Counted from the first letter of the stretch, positions 1 to 7,812 are shown. The stretch: DNA of 9,543 bases from Burkholderiales bacterium (GCA_014378085.1 JACMOJ010000376.1:1-9543), one strand, 5' to 3'. The notes: generated from the sequence alone by a model not told the origin. Numbers and translations are program-made.

Positions 1-770
1 ACGGTTAACAACAACTTTCCGCGCACGCCTCGTGCCTTTGCTTCTTCCGGATAATTCAGATTGCCGACGTGCTCAATCTTGAGCCGCCAGCCGTCAACAT
101 ACTGTGCGAACCGATACTCAGTGGTGCGGGCACCGATAAATTTTCGTTTTGGTCGCTGTTGATAGGCGTCGTATTCTTTTGCAAGTTGAGCCTCTAACTT
201 CGTAATCTCGACTGACTTTTGCATCAAATCTGCTGCGGCGACGGGATTAGACGAGCCGGCGGGAGGCTTGATTTCGCCCTGTGCAATCCTGGCCGATGCG
301 CGAGCCTGCGTCATCAACGTTTTCATCTCGGCTTCGAGCAGCTTCACGCGCTCCTGTGCGACCTGTACTTCATTACGTGCGGCCGACTGATCCATCGCCG
401 GCAGTGGCGTCTTGGCGCGGCGCTTCTCATCGGTATTGCCGCCGCCGTCAAGGTTCGCCTGTGCGAGCGCGTCGGCGTTCGTCGGGCGCGAGGCACTTTT
501 GGAATTGACCAGCACCACATCCATGATGTTGTGGGGTGGCGCAAAACGCTTTGCGTCGAATACCGTAAAGCCAATGCCGAGCAACAAAAATAGATGAATA
601 CCCACCGAGACAACCGCGGCTGATTGCATCGCGATCGAGACCGCCAACACGCGTTGAATCGAGATGGCGACAGGCGGCGGGGGGAGGGCTGCCACCGCAT
701 CGAGTTTCTCGTCGATGCGGGTATGAATGGCGTGTGCGAGTTGCTTGGGCCGCGTTAAAAACGGGAGCAT
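1..770 (-). CDS. TonB-family energy transducer, 3' end outside the window
   Basis: Probable inner-membrane protein that passes proton-motive force to outer-membrane receptors, by family. The reading frame is open from the ATG at 770 to the left edge, giving 256 visible residues with no stop. Residues 1-40 are probably cytoplasmic. A hydrophobic stretch at about 41-71 (VLAVSIAMQSAAVVSVGIHL and on) is the membrane anchor. Residues 130-203 are charged and heptad-like (VAQERVKLLEAEMK; EITKLEAQLAKEY), suggesting a coiled coil instead of the proline-rich spacer of enteric TonB. The C-terminal part has RPKRKFIGARTTEYRFAQY followed by DGWRLKIEHVGNLNYPEEAK, the start of the TonB C-terminal domain as found in betaproteobacterial homologues. 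An in-frame TAG at 780-782 rules out a longer start. The gene follows the RNB gene by 61 bases and probably belongs to the same transcript. Confidence 0.85.
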   Translation of the reverse strand, partial: MLPFLTRPKQLAHAIHTRIDEKLDAVAALPPPPVAISIQRVLAVSIAMQSAAVVSVGIHLFLLLGIGFTVFDAKRFAPPHNIMDVVLVNSKSASRPTNADALAQANLDGGGNTDEKRRAKTPLPAMDQSAARNEVQVAQERVKLLEAEMKTLMTQARASARIAQGEIKPPAGSSNPVAAADLMQKSVEITKLEAQLAKEYDAYQQRPKRKFIGARTTEYRFAQYVDGWRLKIEHVGNLNYPEEAKARGVRGKLLLT

Positions 771-831
771 CGCGCGTCGCTAACGGGTGCGTCGTAGTGG
801 CGAGAAGTGCATGACCTTATTTTATGCGGCT

Positions 832-2721
832 TTAGGCAACTTGCGGTGTTTCAGGAGGGGGAGAAGGTAAAGAAAAAATGCCGCCGATCGACCAGTAGTC
901 GATGGACTCAACATTCACCATAACGGGCGTTTTGGCGGGTAAATTCGCGGGCGCTTTGAGCCGTACAATTAGCGGTAAATTCGCTCCCCGCACCAGTTCG
1001 TCGCGGATGACTGTCGCATCAAACGACGTTCTGCCGGCTTGTTCAAGATAGCGCAGACACCAAAACCGTTCCATGTTGCGCTGGAACTCTGCATAGGCGT
1101 CGTAGGTCACATCGAAGGTCCGCGCGATTTCGTTGAGCATCGGCGCGCGGCGCGGGTAGAGCGGTGTGCCTCCTTGAATCAGCGCAATCAATTGGCGTTG
1201 ATTAACCAAATCGACATACCGCCGCAACGGTGACGACGACCATGCGTAATATGCAACTCCCAGGCCTTCGTGTGGCAGCGCGTCAGTGGTCATACGCGTC
1301 TTCATGTTTTGCTGGGCGCGGTAGATGCCTGCAACATTGTTCTCGGCGAGCAACTTTCCCCACTCGCTATTGGCGAGAATCATGAACTCAGCGACGATGG
1401 TATCGACTGGGCTGCCGCGCACGCGCTGAGAAATATTCACCTTAGCGCCGTCGTCTTCAATCTCAAAGTTGTAATCGACATAATCGGTATTGTCCTTGGC
1501 ACCGCGTTTCTCTTTAAGCGTGGTGGCAATCGCAAACATTTTGACCAACTCGTTGCCAAATTCCTGTTCGATGTTCTTAGATGGATCGCTGACAGCACTT
1601 TCGGTCAGCCAAACTTCCAATTCATGCAGACGTAGATTTTTGGCGATGTGAACTTGTTCTACTGCTGAACGAACCGCGACGAGTGTATTGGTGGTATTGT
1701 CAAACACGGCATAGAGCGACACCACTGGGCAGTCGCGACCCTCTTTGAGCGTTGCCGCTTCAACCGCTTCGTCGGGCAGCATGGTGATCTTCGCACCGGG
1801 GTAATAGACGGTCGATAAACGCGACTTTGCATACGTATCGAGGGCGCTATCCGGTGAGAAAAAAAGCGCTGGTGCTGCGATATGGATGCCAACTTCGATA
1901 CGCGAATCATCAAGTTGTTGAAACGAGAATGCATCGTCAATTTCGACCGTTGTCGCGTCGTCAATCGAGTAGGCGCGCAGCGTCGTGTTGGGCAAGTCTG
2001 GCGGGGTATTGAACACCAGCTCTACTGCGGGGGCGGTGCCTTTGGGGAAATATTCGGCTAAGAACTTGCCCAAGTGAAAATCGTGCTGCGCCATATGCGG
2101 CGCACCGCTGCGGTGTGACCAAGCGCCGGCGGCGTGAAAGAGTTCGGGTAGGTTTCGTCCGGAATCCGCAACCGCTTTGTCGCACGCCTTTGCAATCAAC
2201 GTATTCCGGTCAGGCTTGTAGAGTAGCTGATTGATATGAGGCCGCATCGCATCGGGAAGCACGCCAGACTTGAGTTCATCTACCCAAATCTCCATTTCCG
2301 CCGCTTCGCGTTTTTTGCGTTCAATTGACGCGAGCGCTGCCTTGAGATTTTCCTCGGGCGCTTTTTGGTAGCGACCTTTGCCGCGCTTATAGAAGTACAT
2401 CGGCGCGCCGTGGAGCTTGATGGCGCAGGCGGCTGCTTGCGCCGCGGACGGCGGGTGGCCAAAGTAATCGAGCGCGAGCTCGTCGAAACCGAATTCGCTC
2501 GGGCCACAAACCTCGTATAAAAAGTCGGGATCAAAATCGGCGGCGAGCGCCTCAGCTTGTGGAAGCAGTTCACCCAATGCAGTGGCAAATTTGAGCAGAA
2601 CGAGGTTCGACTTAATCTTGCTGCGTTTGCCGGTGACAGCTTCAATCTGCAACGACGTGCCGATATCTTCCATGACCCGGGCGACCTTGAAGCCGCCGTC
2701 CTCTTCAAAAAACACATTCAT
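832..2721 (-). CDS. RNB-domain exoribonuclease (RNase II/R family)
   Basis: Hydrolytic 3'-5' exoribonuclease of the RNase II superfamily, 629 aa from the chosen start. The catalytic block SIDDATTVEIDDAFS starts at about residue 252 and corresponds to the acidic metal-binding motif of RNase II. The position of the second aspartate is Glu here, which I recall from other RNB proteins of the bacterial/plastid branch. SSPLRRYVDLVNQRQ at about 496-510 is the second signature, with the arginine that contacts the scissile phosphate. The N-terminal part (MNVFFEEDGGFK...) and the C-terminal beta-rich part fit the compact betaproteobacterial form without a clear full S1 domain. I chose ATG 2721 because MNVFFEEDG looks like the usual family N-terminus. 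A GTG at 2766 would add 15 residues. It lies between the yqiA-like gene and tonB on the same strand. It could also be labelled rnb, but I cannot separate RNase II from RNase R function by reading. Confidence 0.92.
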   Translation of the reverse strand: MNVFFEEDGGFKVARVMEDIGTSLQIEAVTGKRSKIKSNLVLLKFATALGELLPQAEALAADFDPDFLYEVCGPSEFGFDELALDYFGHPPSAAQAAACAIKLHGAPMYFYKRGKGRYQKAPEENLKAALASIERKKREAAEMEIWVDELKSGVLPDAMRPHINQLLYKPDRNTLIAKACDKAVADSGRNLPELFHAAGAWSHRSGAPHMAQHDFHLGKFLAEYFPKGTAPAVELVFNTPPDLPNTTLRAYSIDDATTVEIDDAFSFQQLDDSRIEVGIHIAAPALFFSPDSALDTYAKSRLSTVYYPGAKITMLPDEAVEAATLKEGRDCPVVSLYAVFDNTTNTLVAVRSAVEQVHIAKNLRLHELEVWLTESAVSDPSKNIEQEFGNELVKMFAIATTLKEKRGAKDNTDYVDYNFEIEDDGAKVNISQRVRGSPVDTIVAEFMILANSEWGKLLAENNVAGIYRAQQNMKTRMTTDALPHEGLGVAYYAWSSSPLRRYVDLVNQRQLIALIQGGTPLYPRRAPMLNEIARTFDVTYDAYAEFQRNMERFWCLRYLEQAGRTSFDATVIRDELVRGANLPLIVRLKAPANLPAKTPVMVNVESIDYWSIGGIFSLPSPPPETPQVA

Positions 2722-2789
2722 GATGCGGCGGTCTCTATCGTCTTGACGTGGTGATGGGCGGTCCACGTCGGTTGATAACGTGAGCCATG

Positions 2790-2795
2790 ATTATA
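2790..2795 (-). promoter_or_regulatory. possible -10 box ahead of the RNB gene
   Basis: The minus strand reads TATAAT here, a perfect sigma-70 -10 hexamer. It lies about 69 bases before the ATG at 2721 in the only gap between the esterase and RNB genes. No convincing -35 hexamer is present at 16-18 bases (GTGGGC at 17), so this is weak support for an internal promoter. Confidence 0.25.
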
Positions 2796-2845
2796 ACGGT
2801 CGCCTTACCGTTGCCCACGCGCGAGCCGTGTCCGGTGGCGCCGAA

Positions 2846-3433
2846 TTACGCCAAATTTGTCAGCCCGGCGTGCCGAAGCAATGCGCAGATGTGCGATGGA
2901 AAGGACACAAGATCATGGTTGCCGCCATCGACCGCGATTGTGGTCGCGCCGACAAATTTTTCTAGAGTTCTACGATGGTCTAGCAGCTCGTCACCCATCT
3001 CGACAATAACGAGGTACTTTTCTGGTGAAGAAATCCGTTGCACATCCATGCGGCGAAGCAGCGCCAAGTGGTCCTCGGTAAATTCGAAGCTGTCACCCGT
3101 GCCGGTAAGCGGCGTGTGCATGCCAAGGTGGCCCACTAAGGTTTCGAAGGGCGCGAGTGAGGGATTCAGCAATGCTGCCCGACAGCCAATTTTCTCCGCG
3201 CAGATTTCGGCGTAGAAGCCGCCGAGCGATGAGCCCACCAACGTTAAGTCGGCGGGGGTGCAGCGGCTGATGATCGACTCGATCTGCGCAATGGCGAGGC
3301 CGGGATCAAATGAAAGATCCGGCGTGATGTACTCCCAATCACTGTTGAGGGCGCGTAATGCCTCGTCTAGCAGCCGCGCTTTTTGCGATTGGCTGCTGCT
3401 GCGAAACCCATGCAGGTATATGAGCGTTTTCAT
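2846..3433 (-). CDS. yqiA: YqiA/YcfP-family alpha/beta-fold esterase
   Basis: Small cytoplasmic alpha/beta hydrolase, 195 aa, the normal size for the YqiA/UPF0227 family. Family members hydrolyse short acyl esters, but the physiological substrate is unclear. The N-terminus MKTLIYLHGFRSSSQSQKA is the family hallmark, with HGF forming the oxyanion-hole region. The nucleophile elbow is GSSLGG with Ser69. Asp148 (in EMGDELLDH) and His173 (in GGNHDLVSF) complete a plausible triad. I chose ATG 3433 because MKTLIYLHGF starts directly at the first beta strand. An upstream in-frame GTG at 3505 would add 24 residues of no recognisable character. There is no clear Shine-Dalgarno sequence, and a possible hairpin lies just upstream. 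It sits 73 bases after mpl and before the RNB gene on the same strand. Confidence 0.9.
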   Translation of the reverse strand: MKTLIYLHGFRSSSQSQKARLLDEALRALNSDWEYITPDLSFDPGLAIAQIESIISRCTPADLTLVGSSLGGFYAEICAEKIGCRAALLNPSLAPFETLVGHLGMHTPLTGTGDSFEFTEDHLALLRRMDVQRISSPEKYLVIVEMGDELLDHRRTLEKFVGATTIAVDGGNHDLVSFPSHICALLRHAGLTNLA

Positions 3434-3434
3434 C

Positions 3435-3468
3435 AAAAAGTGAAACCCATTTATTGACGGGGTGTTTC
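3435..3468 (-). other. possible hairpin with T-tract between mpl and yqiA
   Basis: On the minus strand GAAACACCC (3468-3460) can pair with GGGTTTC (3448-3442), leaving a two-base bulge and a loop of about 11. It is followed by ACTTTTTG just before the yqiA ATG. It could be a weak intrinsic terminator for mpl or a structure near the yqiA start. The imperfect stem makes chance quite possible. Confidence 0.2.
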
Positions 3469-3506
3469 GGGCATTTATGCCTGACGTTGCCCGCCAGTAT
3501 TGCACT

Positions 3507-4904
3507 TTAGGCGATTGTCACGGCTTCTGTTGTGGCATTGTTGGCGCTTTTGATTGTCAACGCCTGCAAGATTTTTTCGTGTACGCCGCCAAATCCACCG
3601 TTGCTCATCACGACGATATGGTCGTTTGGTTGTGCGACTGCGATCACGGCCTCAACCAAATTCGACAAGTTATCAAACACGCCCGTTTTGGTGCCAATCG
3701 GCGTGAACGTCTCGGCGGCATCCCAGCCAAGGTTGTGGGCGTGGATGATGACAACATCGGCGTTAGCCAGCGAGGCCGGCAAGGCGTTACGCATCGAACC
3801 GAGTTTCATGGTGTTGGAGCGAGGCTCTAGTACCGCAATGATGCGATCCTGGCCGACATGACGGCGCAACCCGGCCAAGGTAGTGGCAATGGCGGTCGGG
3901 TGATGCGCGAAGTCGTCATACACGGTGACGCCGTGGACAACGCCACGCACTTCCATACGGCGCGCGACACCGCTGAATTGATTAAGCGCTTCAATAGAAA
4001 TTTTGACCGGCACACCCGCATGGCGGGCCGCGGCGATGGCGGCCAGCGCATTCATTTTGTTGTGTGTGCCGGTGAGGTCCCAGGTGACCGTGCCGCGGTT
4101 TTTTTCATCACACCGCACTTCAAATTGGTTTTCTTCTTGGCCGCGACGAAAATCCCACTGCATACCCGGCCCGAAATGCTCGATCGACGTCCAGCTTCCC
4201 TTGTCGAGCGCGTTGGCCAAGTGTGGTTCTGTTCCGTTCGCGACAATCAGCCCAGTTGCGGGTACGGTGCGAACAAGATGGTGAAATTGTGTCTCGATTG
4301 CCTCGATATTCGGGAAGATATCTGCGTGGTCGTACTCAAGATTGTTGAGCACCACCGTGCGCGATCGGTAATGTACAAACTTTGAGCGTTTGTCGAAGAA
4401 CGCCGTGTCATATTCGTCGGCCTCGATCACAAAAAACGGCGAATCCGCCACCGGCATTCGCGCGGAAATACCAAAATTTTTTGCGATGCCACCGATCAGA
4501 AACCCCGGCCCCACACCCGCGTAGTCGAGTATCCAAGCGAGCATCGACGCCGTTGTCGTTTTGCCGTGCGTGCCCGCGACCGAAAGAACCCACTTATGTT
4601 GAAGGACGTTTTCGCCTAACCACTGCGGGCCCGAAATGTAGCGCAAGCCGCGATTGAGGATTTCTTCAATAATTGGCTTGCCACGCGTCATCGCATTGCC
4701 GACGACGTAAACGTCGGCAGGGTACTTTTCGAGTTGCTCAGCGTCGAATCCCTCATGCAGCCCGATGCCGAGCGCTTGAAGCTGCGTCGACATCGGCGGA
4801 TACACGTTGGCGTCGCAGCCAGTAACCTTGTGACCCATGTCTTTCGCCAATGCGGCAAGGCCGCCCATAAATGTGCCGCAAATGCCGAGGATATGTATGT
4901 GCAT
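3507..4904 (-). CDS. mpl: UDP-N-acetylmuramate:L-Ala-gamma-D-Glu-meso-DAP ligase Mpl
   Basis: Mpl attaches the recycled murein tripeptide to UDP-MurNAc with ATP, returning cell-wall fragments to peptidoglycan synthesis in the cytoplasm. It is 465 aa, normal for Mpl. The N-terminus MHIHILGICGTFMGGLA is the Mpl version of the Mur-ligase Rossmann motif. The ATP loop GTHGKTTT is at 111-118. EADEYDTAFFDKRSKF at 161-176, LNNLEYDHADIF at 187-198, TGTHNKMNALAA at 278-289, YDDFAHHPTAI at 329-339, EPRSNTMKLG at 360-369 and MSNGGFGGVHEKIL at 433-446 are all in the expected order and separate it from MurC. I chose ATG 4904 for the conserved start. The frame stays open to a GTG at 4970, but those 22 residues look non-family. 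It is the first gene of the minus-strand block and divergent from gshA. Confidence 0.96.
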   Translation of the reverse strand: MHIHILGICGTFMGGLAALAKDMGHKVTGCDANVYPPMSTQLQALGIGLHEGFDAEQLEKYPADVYVVGNAMTRGKPIIEEILNRGLRYISGPQWLGENVLQHKWVLSVAGTHGKTTTASMLAWILDYAGVGPGFLIGGIAKNFGISARMPVADSPFFVIEADEYDTAFFDKRSKFVHYRSRTVVLNNLEYDHADIFPNIEAIETQFHHLVRTVPATGLIVANGTEPHLANALDKGSWTSIEHFGPGMQWDFRRGQEENQFEVRCDEKNRGTVTWDLTGTHNKMNALAAIAAARHAGVPVKISIEALNQFSGVARRMEVRGVVHGVTVYDDFAHHPTAIATTLAGLRRHVGQDRIIAVLEPRSNTMKLGSMRNALPASLANADVVIIHAHNLGWDAAETFTPIGTKTGVFDNLSNLVEAVIAVAQPNDHIVVMSNGGFGGVHEKILQALTIKSANNATTEAVTIA

Positions 4905-5099
4905 AAAGAGTGGTCGAAGGTCAGATAAACGAATTCTCCCATGCAAACGGCGAGCGTAATCGAACGTCACAATCGCAGCGCGGCGTCAGAGTAAACTCTC
5001 AGGCCGCCCGCAGGTCTCGTGAGTTGCACGGTCGGTTGAAGTCCCAAGACATGGTCTTACCGTTGGGCGCCGGTGTTTGAATACAAAAGAGGGTTTCCC
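4905..5099. promoter_or_regulatory. divergent mpl/gshA intergenic region
   Basis: These 195 bases separate two divergent start codons and so should carry promoters for both units. No consensus -35/-10 pair stands out in either direction; TTGCAC at 5024-5029 is the best -35 candidate for gshA but lacks a good -10. Two short inverted repeats are visible. AGAGT-AA-ACTCT lies at 4989-5000. Around 5043-5066, CCCAA pairs with TTGGG, and AAGAC-ATG-GTCTT is nested in the same stretch. Either could be an operator or an RNA hairpin in the gshA leader. Confidence 0.4.
5087..5093 (+). promoter_or_regulatory. gshA ribosome binding site
   Basis: AAGAGGG lies six bases before ATG 5100. It decides the gshA start, since the in-frame GTG at 5073 has no such site and would place this sequence inside the gene. 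Confidence 0.65.
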
Positions 5100-6452
5100 A
5101 TGGTTCCACATCTCACCACGTCACTAACCGGTCCGCTGCTCGAGTTAGAGCAAAAAATACTCGATTCCAGGCCCACCATTGAGCGTTGGTTCCGCGCGCA
5201 GTGGCAAACACACACCCTGCCGTTTTATTCGTCAGTTGATTTGCGTAATTCTGGCTTTAAGCTGGCACCGGTCGATACGAATTTATTTCCCGGCGGCTTC
5301 AATAACCTGAATCCTGCCTTTCTACCGCTTTGTGTACACGCCGCGACGTCGGCGGTGCAACGTATTTGCCCTGACAAGCAACGTTTTTTGTTGATCCCGG
5401 AAAACCACACCCGCAACTTGTTCTATCTGACTAACGTCGCGGCGATTCGTCGCATTCTTGAAGGAGTTGGGCTCGATGTGCGGGTGGGCTCGATCAATCC
5501 GGAAATTACATCCGCCACCACGCTCGATTTACCGAATGGCGAAAAGCTGACGTTAGAGCCAGTCGTTAGAATAGGTAATCGTGTCGGCGTCGATGGCTTT
5601 GACCCGTGCGCAGTGCTGCTAAATAACGATTTGTCCGCAGGTGTACCCGCGATCCTCGAAAACATCGAACAGCCGATTGTCCCGCCCTTGTTCTCCGGCT
5701 GGACCAACCGGCGCAAAACCATTCACTTTCACGCTTATGACCGCGTCGCGGAAGAATTCGCCAAGTTGCTCAACATCGACCCGTGGATGATTAACCCCGA
5801 GTTCTCGCAATGCGGCCGCGTCAATTTCTCGGCAAAAGAAGGCGAGGAATGTTTGGCCTCAAATGTCGACGCGGTACTCAAGGAAATTCAGTCGAAGTAC
5901 GATCAATACGGCATTAAAGAAAAACCGTTCGTCATCGTCAAAGCCGATGCCGGTACCTACGGCATGGGTGTCTTAACAGCGCGCTCGGCTGACGATGTGC
6001 GCGACCTGAACCGCAAAGAGCGCAACAAGATGGCGGTGGTAAAAGAAGGTCTGGAAGTGAATGAAGTCATCATCCAAGAAGGTGTGTATACGTTTGAGCG
6101 CGTTAACGACGCTGTCGCAGAACCTGTTGTTTACATGATTGACCAGTTCGTGGTTGGCGGGTTTTATCGTGTCAACACCGATCGTGGCATCGATGAAAAT
6201 CTGAATTCGCGCGGCATGAGTTTTGTGCCGCTTGCGTTCGAAACGGATTGCCATACGCCCGATTGCGCTGGCCTGCCGGACTCACCCCCCAATCGTTTTT
6301 ACACCTATGGTGTTGTCGCACGTTTAGCCATGCTGGCGGCGGCGAAAGAGCTTGTCACGCTCGGCGAAATGGTTGATGCGGAAAAAGCCGCCGCTGCATC
6401 ACCCGTCGGTGCACCGACGTTGATTCGTCCCAACTCGATTGCGGTCCAATAA
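5100..6452 (+). CDS. gshA: glutamate-cysteine ligase, proteobacterial (ferrooxidans-type) family
   Basis: Catalyses the first, rate-limiting step of glutathione synthesis: ATP-dependent joining of L-glutamate and L-cysteine into gamma-glutamylcysteine, in the cytoplasm. The 450-aa protein belongs to the GshA family first noted in Acidithiobacillus ferrooxidans (TIGR02049), not the E. coli GshA family. Recognisable blocks are VDLRNSGFKLAPVDTNLFPG at 46-65 followed by GFNNL, VIVKADAGTYGMGV at 278-291 (an ATP-grasp-like nucleotide loop), DQFVVGGFYRVN at 348-359 and NLNSRGMSFVPL at 368-379. The C-terminal tail after about 425 is Ala-rich and probably variable. Start ATG 5100 is set by the AAGAGGG site and by the N-terminus; GTG 5073 would add nine residues. 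Its stop overlaps the gshB start, so the two are co-transcribed and probably translationally coupled. Confidence 0.95.
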   Translation: MVPHLTTSLTGPLLELEQKILDSRPTIERWFRAQWQTHTLPFYSSVDLRNSGFKLAPVDTNLFPGGFNNLNPAFLPLCVHAATSAVQRICPDKQRFLLIPENHTRNLFYLTNVAAIRRILEGVGLDVRVGSINPEITSATTLDLPNGEKLTLEPVVRIGNRVGVDGFDPCAVLLNNDLSAGVPAILENIEQPIVPPLFSGWTNRRKTIHFHAYDRVAEEFAKLLNIDPWMINPEFSQCGRVNFSAKEGEECLASNVDAVLKEIQSKYDQYGIKEKPFVIVKADAGTYGMGVLTARSADDVRDLNRKERNKMAVVKEGLEVNEVIIQEGVYTFERVNDAVAEPVVYMIDQFVVGGFYRVNTDRGIDENLNSRGMSFVPLAFETDCHTPDCAGLPDSPPNRFYTYGVVARLAMLAAAKELVTLGEMVDAEKAAAASPVGAPTLIRPNSIAVQ

Positions 6453-7387
6453 TGGATATCGCCTTCATCGTTGACCCAATCGCGGGCCTTAAAGCTTATA
6501 AAGATTCGTCGGTCTTTATGATGCGCGAGGCCGGTAAACAAGGCCACAACGTGTGGGCGTTTGAAGCCAAAGCCATGTTCTCGCGCGGCAATGTTGTATC
6601 CGCAACCGCCAAACAGCTCGTATTGTCCGCAGACAATCACGCTTGGTACACCGTTAAACAAGAGGTAATCAAACCTCTCGCAGAGTTTGGTGCCGTGCTG
6701 ATGCGCGAAGATCCGCCGTTTGATCAAGAGTACCTCTACGCCACGCTGTTGTTGAGCCTAGCAGAGTCGCAAGGTGCGCGCATCGTAAACCGCCCGGCTT
6801 CACTGCGCGACTACAACGAAAAGTTGGCTATCCTCAAATTTGCAGAGTTCACTTCGCCCACCTTAGTCTCTGCCGAGATAGCGCGGATACATTCGTTTGT
6901 CGACGAATACCAAGATGTGATCCTGAAGAAGCTCGACGGCATGGGCGGCACTTCAATCTTCCGTGTGACTGCAACCGACGCAAACCGCAACGCCATCATC
7001 GAAGTGCAAACCGAATATGGGCGCTCGAGCATTATGGCGCAGCGCTACATCCCGGAAATTGCGCAAGGTGATAAGCGCGTCTTGGTCATCAACGGCAAAG
7101 TCGCAGAACACGCGTTGGCGCGAATTCCGAAAGCCGGTGAGACACGCGGCAATTTAGCCGCTGGCGGCAAAGGCGTCGCCATGCCGATCACGCCGCGTGA
7201 ACGCGAAATCGCCGAGGCGCTCGGCCCCACCTTAAAACGCGACGGCCTTATCATTGTCGGGCTCGATATCATCGGCGACTACTTGACCGAGGTGAATGTC
7301 ACCTCACCAACATGTATGGTCGAGATATTCGAGCAGACGGGCGAGAACATTGCCGCTGCGGTGGTCGACACTATTGCTGGCGTCTGA
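6452..7387 (+). CDS. gshB: glutathione synthetase
   Basis: Joins gamma-glutamylcysteine and glycine with ATP to make glutathione, the second step after GshA. At 311 aa it has the usual bacterial GshB length and ATP-grasp layout. The N-terminal domain has AFIVDPIAGLKAYKDSS at 4-20 and MREDPPFDQEYLYATLLL at 84-101. The ATP-binding loop is LKKLDGMGGTSIFR at 158-171. DKRVLVINGK at 207-216, RGNLAAGGKG at 232-241 and GLDIIGDYLTEVNVTSPTC at 270-288 supply metal, ATP and glutathione contacts. In E. coli the motif reads MRKDPPFD, and here Lys is Glu. ATG 6452 shares its A with the gshA stop codon (TAATG), a typical coupling arrangement. In many betaproteobacteria PTS genes (manX, ptsH, ptsI) follow gshB; here an accessory pocket follows instead. 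Confidence 0.97.
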   Translation: MDIAFIVDPIAGLKAYKDSSVFMMREAGKQGHNVWAFEAKAMFSRGNVVSATAKQLVLSADNHAWYTVKQEVIKPLAEFGAVLMREDPPFDQEYLYATLLLSLAESQGARIVNRPASLRDYNEKLAILKFAEFTSPTLVSAEIARIHSFVDEYQDVILKKLDGMGGTSIFRVTATDANRNAIIEVQTEYGRSSIMAQRYIPEIAQGDKRVLVINGKVAEHALARIPKAGETRGNLAAGGKGVAMPITPREREIAEALGPTLKRDGLIIVGLDIIGDYLTEVNVTSPTCMVEIFEQTGENIAAAVVDTIAGV

Positions 7388-7393
7388 TAATGT

Positions 7394-7407
7394 AGGCGTT
7401 GACGCCT
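7394..7407 (+). other. short perfect hairpin after gshB
   Basis: AGGCG-TTGA-CGCCT forms a five-base stem with a four-base loop, six bases past the gshB stop. No T-tract follows, so it is not a standard intrinsic terminator. It may help stabilise or end the gsh mRNA. The rest of the stretch up to 7500 shows no gene. Confidence 0.3.
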
Positions 7408-7500
7408 CCGCTGCGCATAACTGCATCACGCGACGTGGAATGCACCTAGCAAGGGCGCGGCGTTTTAACGGCAGTTGCTTTCACTGTGGCAGGGCAATTC

Positions 7501-7701
7501 ATGAATTCACGCACTGACGCAAATTCCACCGAGAATTCAGCATTCATTGATCGCGGTCTTGCTAGCGCGGCGAAAGCGAAACGTTGCGGCGGCTATATTG
7601 CTGCCGAAGTGGTTTTGTTGAAGCTGGCTATGCGGCTGCAGCGTGCAAAGAACGCGGGTTCAAACGTAAATGTATCGGGAATAGATGTGTCCGGGTCGTA
7701 A
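7501..7701 (+). CDS. small ORF resembling the C-terminal half of a ribbon-helix-helix antitoxin
   Basis: A 66-aa ORF starts at ATG 7501 behind a fair ribosome site (CAGGG, six-base spacing). AFIDRGLASAAKAKRCGGYI at 14-33 and the following AAEVVLLKLAMRLQRAK resemble, from memory, the toxin-binding tail of CopG/ParD-like antitoxins, where a FIxRGLAS...A..TG.Y..A..VL..L..ML..A pattern is common. The DNA-binding ribbon-helix-helix that should come first is absent: upstream the frame is open only back to a TAG at 7447, and that stretch (QGRGVLTAVAFTVAGQF) does not look like it. No ParE/RelE-type toxin follows. It is therefore most likely a 5'-truncated relic, although the ribosome site would let it be translated. 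The resemblance is by eye and modest. Confidence 0.4.
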   Translation: MNSRTDANSTENSAFIDRGLASAAKAKRCGGYIAAEVVLLKLAMRLQRAKNAGSNVNVSGIDVSGS

Positions 7702-7705
7702 GCAC

Positions 7706-7731
7706 CCGAATTTGATTTTTGTAGAATTCGG
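7706..7731. repeat. inverted repeat CCGAATT / AATTCGG
   Basis: A perfect seven-base stem with a 12-base T-rich loop, starting four bases past the stop of the antitoxin-like ORF. No T-tract follows on either side, so terminator function is uncertain. Its right arm overlaps the start of repeat copy A. Confidence 0.4.
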
Positions 7732-7812
7732 CCAAAAGCGGCTATTCCCGAGTGCTTTCTGATTTCATAGTTTGATCAACTAAATCAATTGAAAAACATG
7801 CTGACTATGACC
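7727..7812 (+). repeat. dispersed repeat, copy A
   Basis: Aligns without gaps to copy B at 8614-8699 (offset 887) with 63 of 86 identical bases by my count. The core is CGAGTGC then GATTTCATAG then TTGATC. The first 25 bases (TTCGGCCA, CGG, ATTCCCGA) also match copy C at 8201-8225 in 21 of 25 positions. It contains the hairpin TTGAT-N7-ATCAA (7772-7788) immediately followed by the TTG at 7789 that can start the next ORF. Confidence 0.7.

Noticed and set aside
780..812. Ten-codon ORF (MHFSPLRRTR) ahead of tonB in the same frame, ending in TAG
   Set aside because: Considered as a leader or a stop-codon readthrough extension. The AAGG upstream is too close to its ATG, and the TonB protein is complete from 770, so chance is more likely.
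1270..1635. Plus-strand ORF (121 codons) opposite the RNB gene
   Set aside because: Antisense shadow of the ribonuclease catalytic region, with no protein-like features.
3858..4385. Long plus-strand ORF (175 codons) opposite mpl
   Set aside because: It lies wholly antisense to a confidently identified Mpl and has no recognisable motifs or ribosome site; long antisense frames are expected at this GC content.
2722..5099. In-frame GTG starts upstream of the chosen starts of the RNB gene (2766), yqiA (3505), mpl (4970) and gshA (5073)
   Set aside because: In each case the added residues do not look like family sequence, while the downstream ATG gives the conserved N-terminus. Open upstream frames of this length can arise by chance.
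7394..7731. Intrinsic terminators after gshB and after the antitoxin-like ORF
   Set aside because: Both places have hairpins, but neither is followed by a T-tract, so they are listed as hairpin or inverted repeat, not as terminators.
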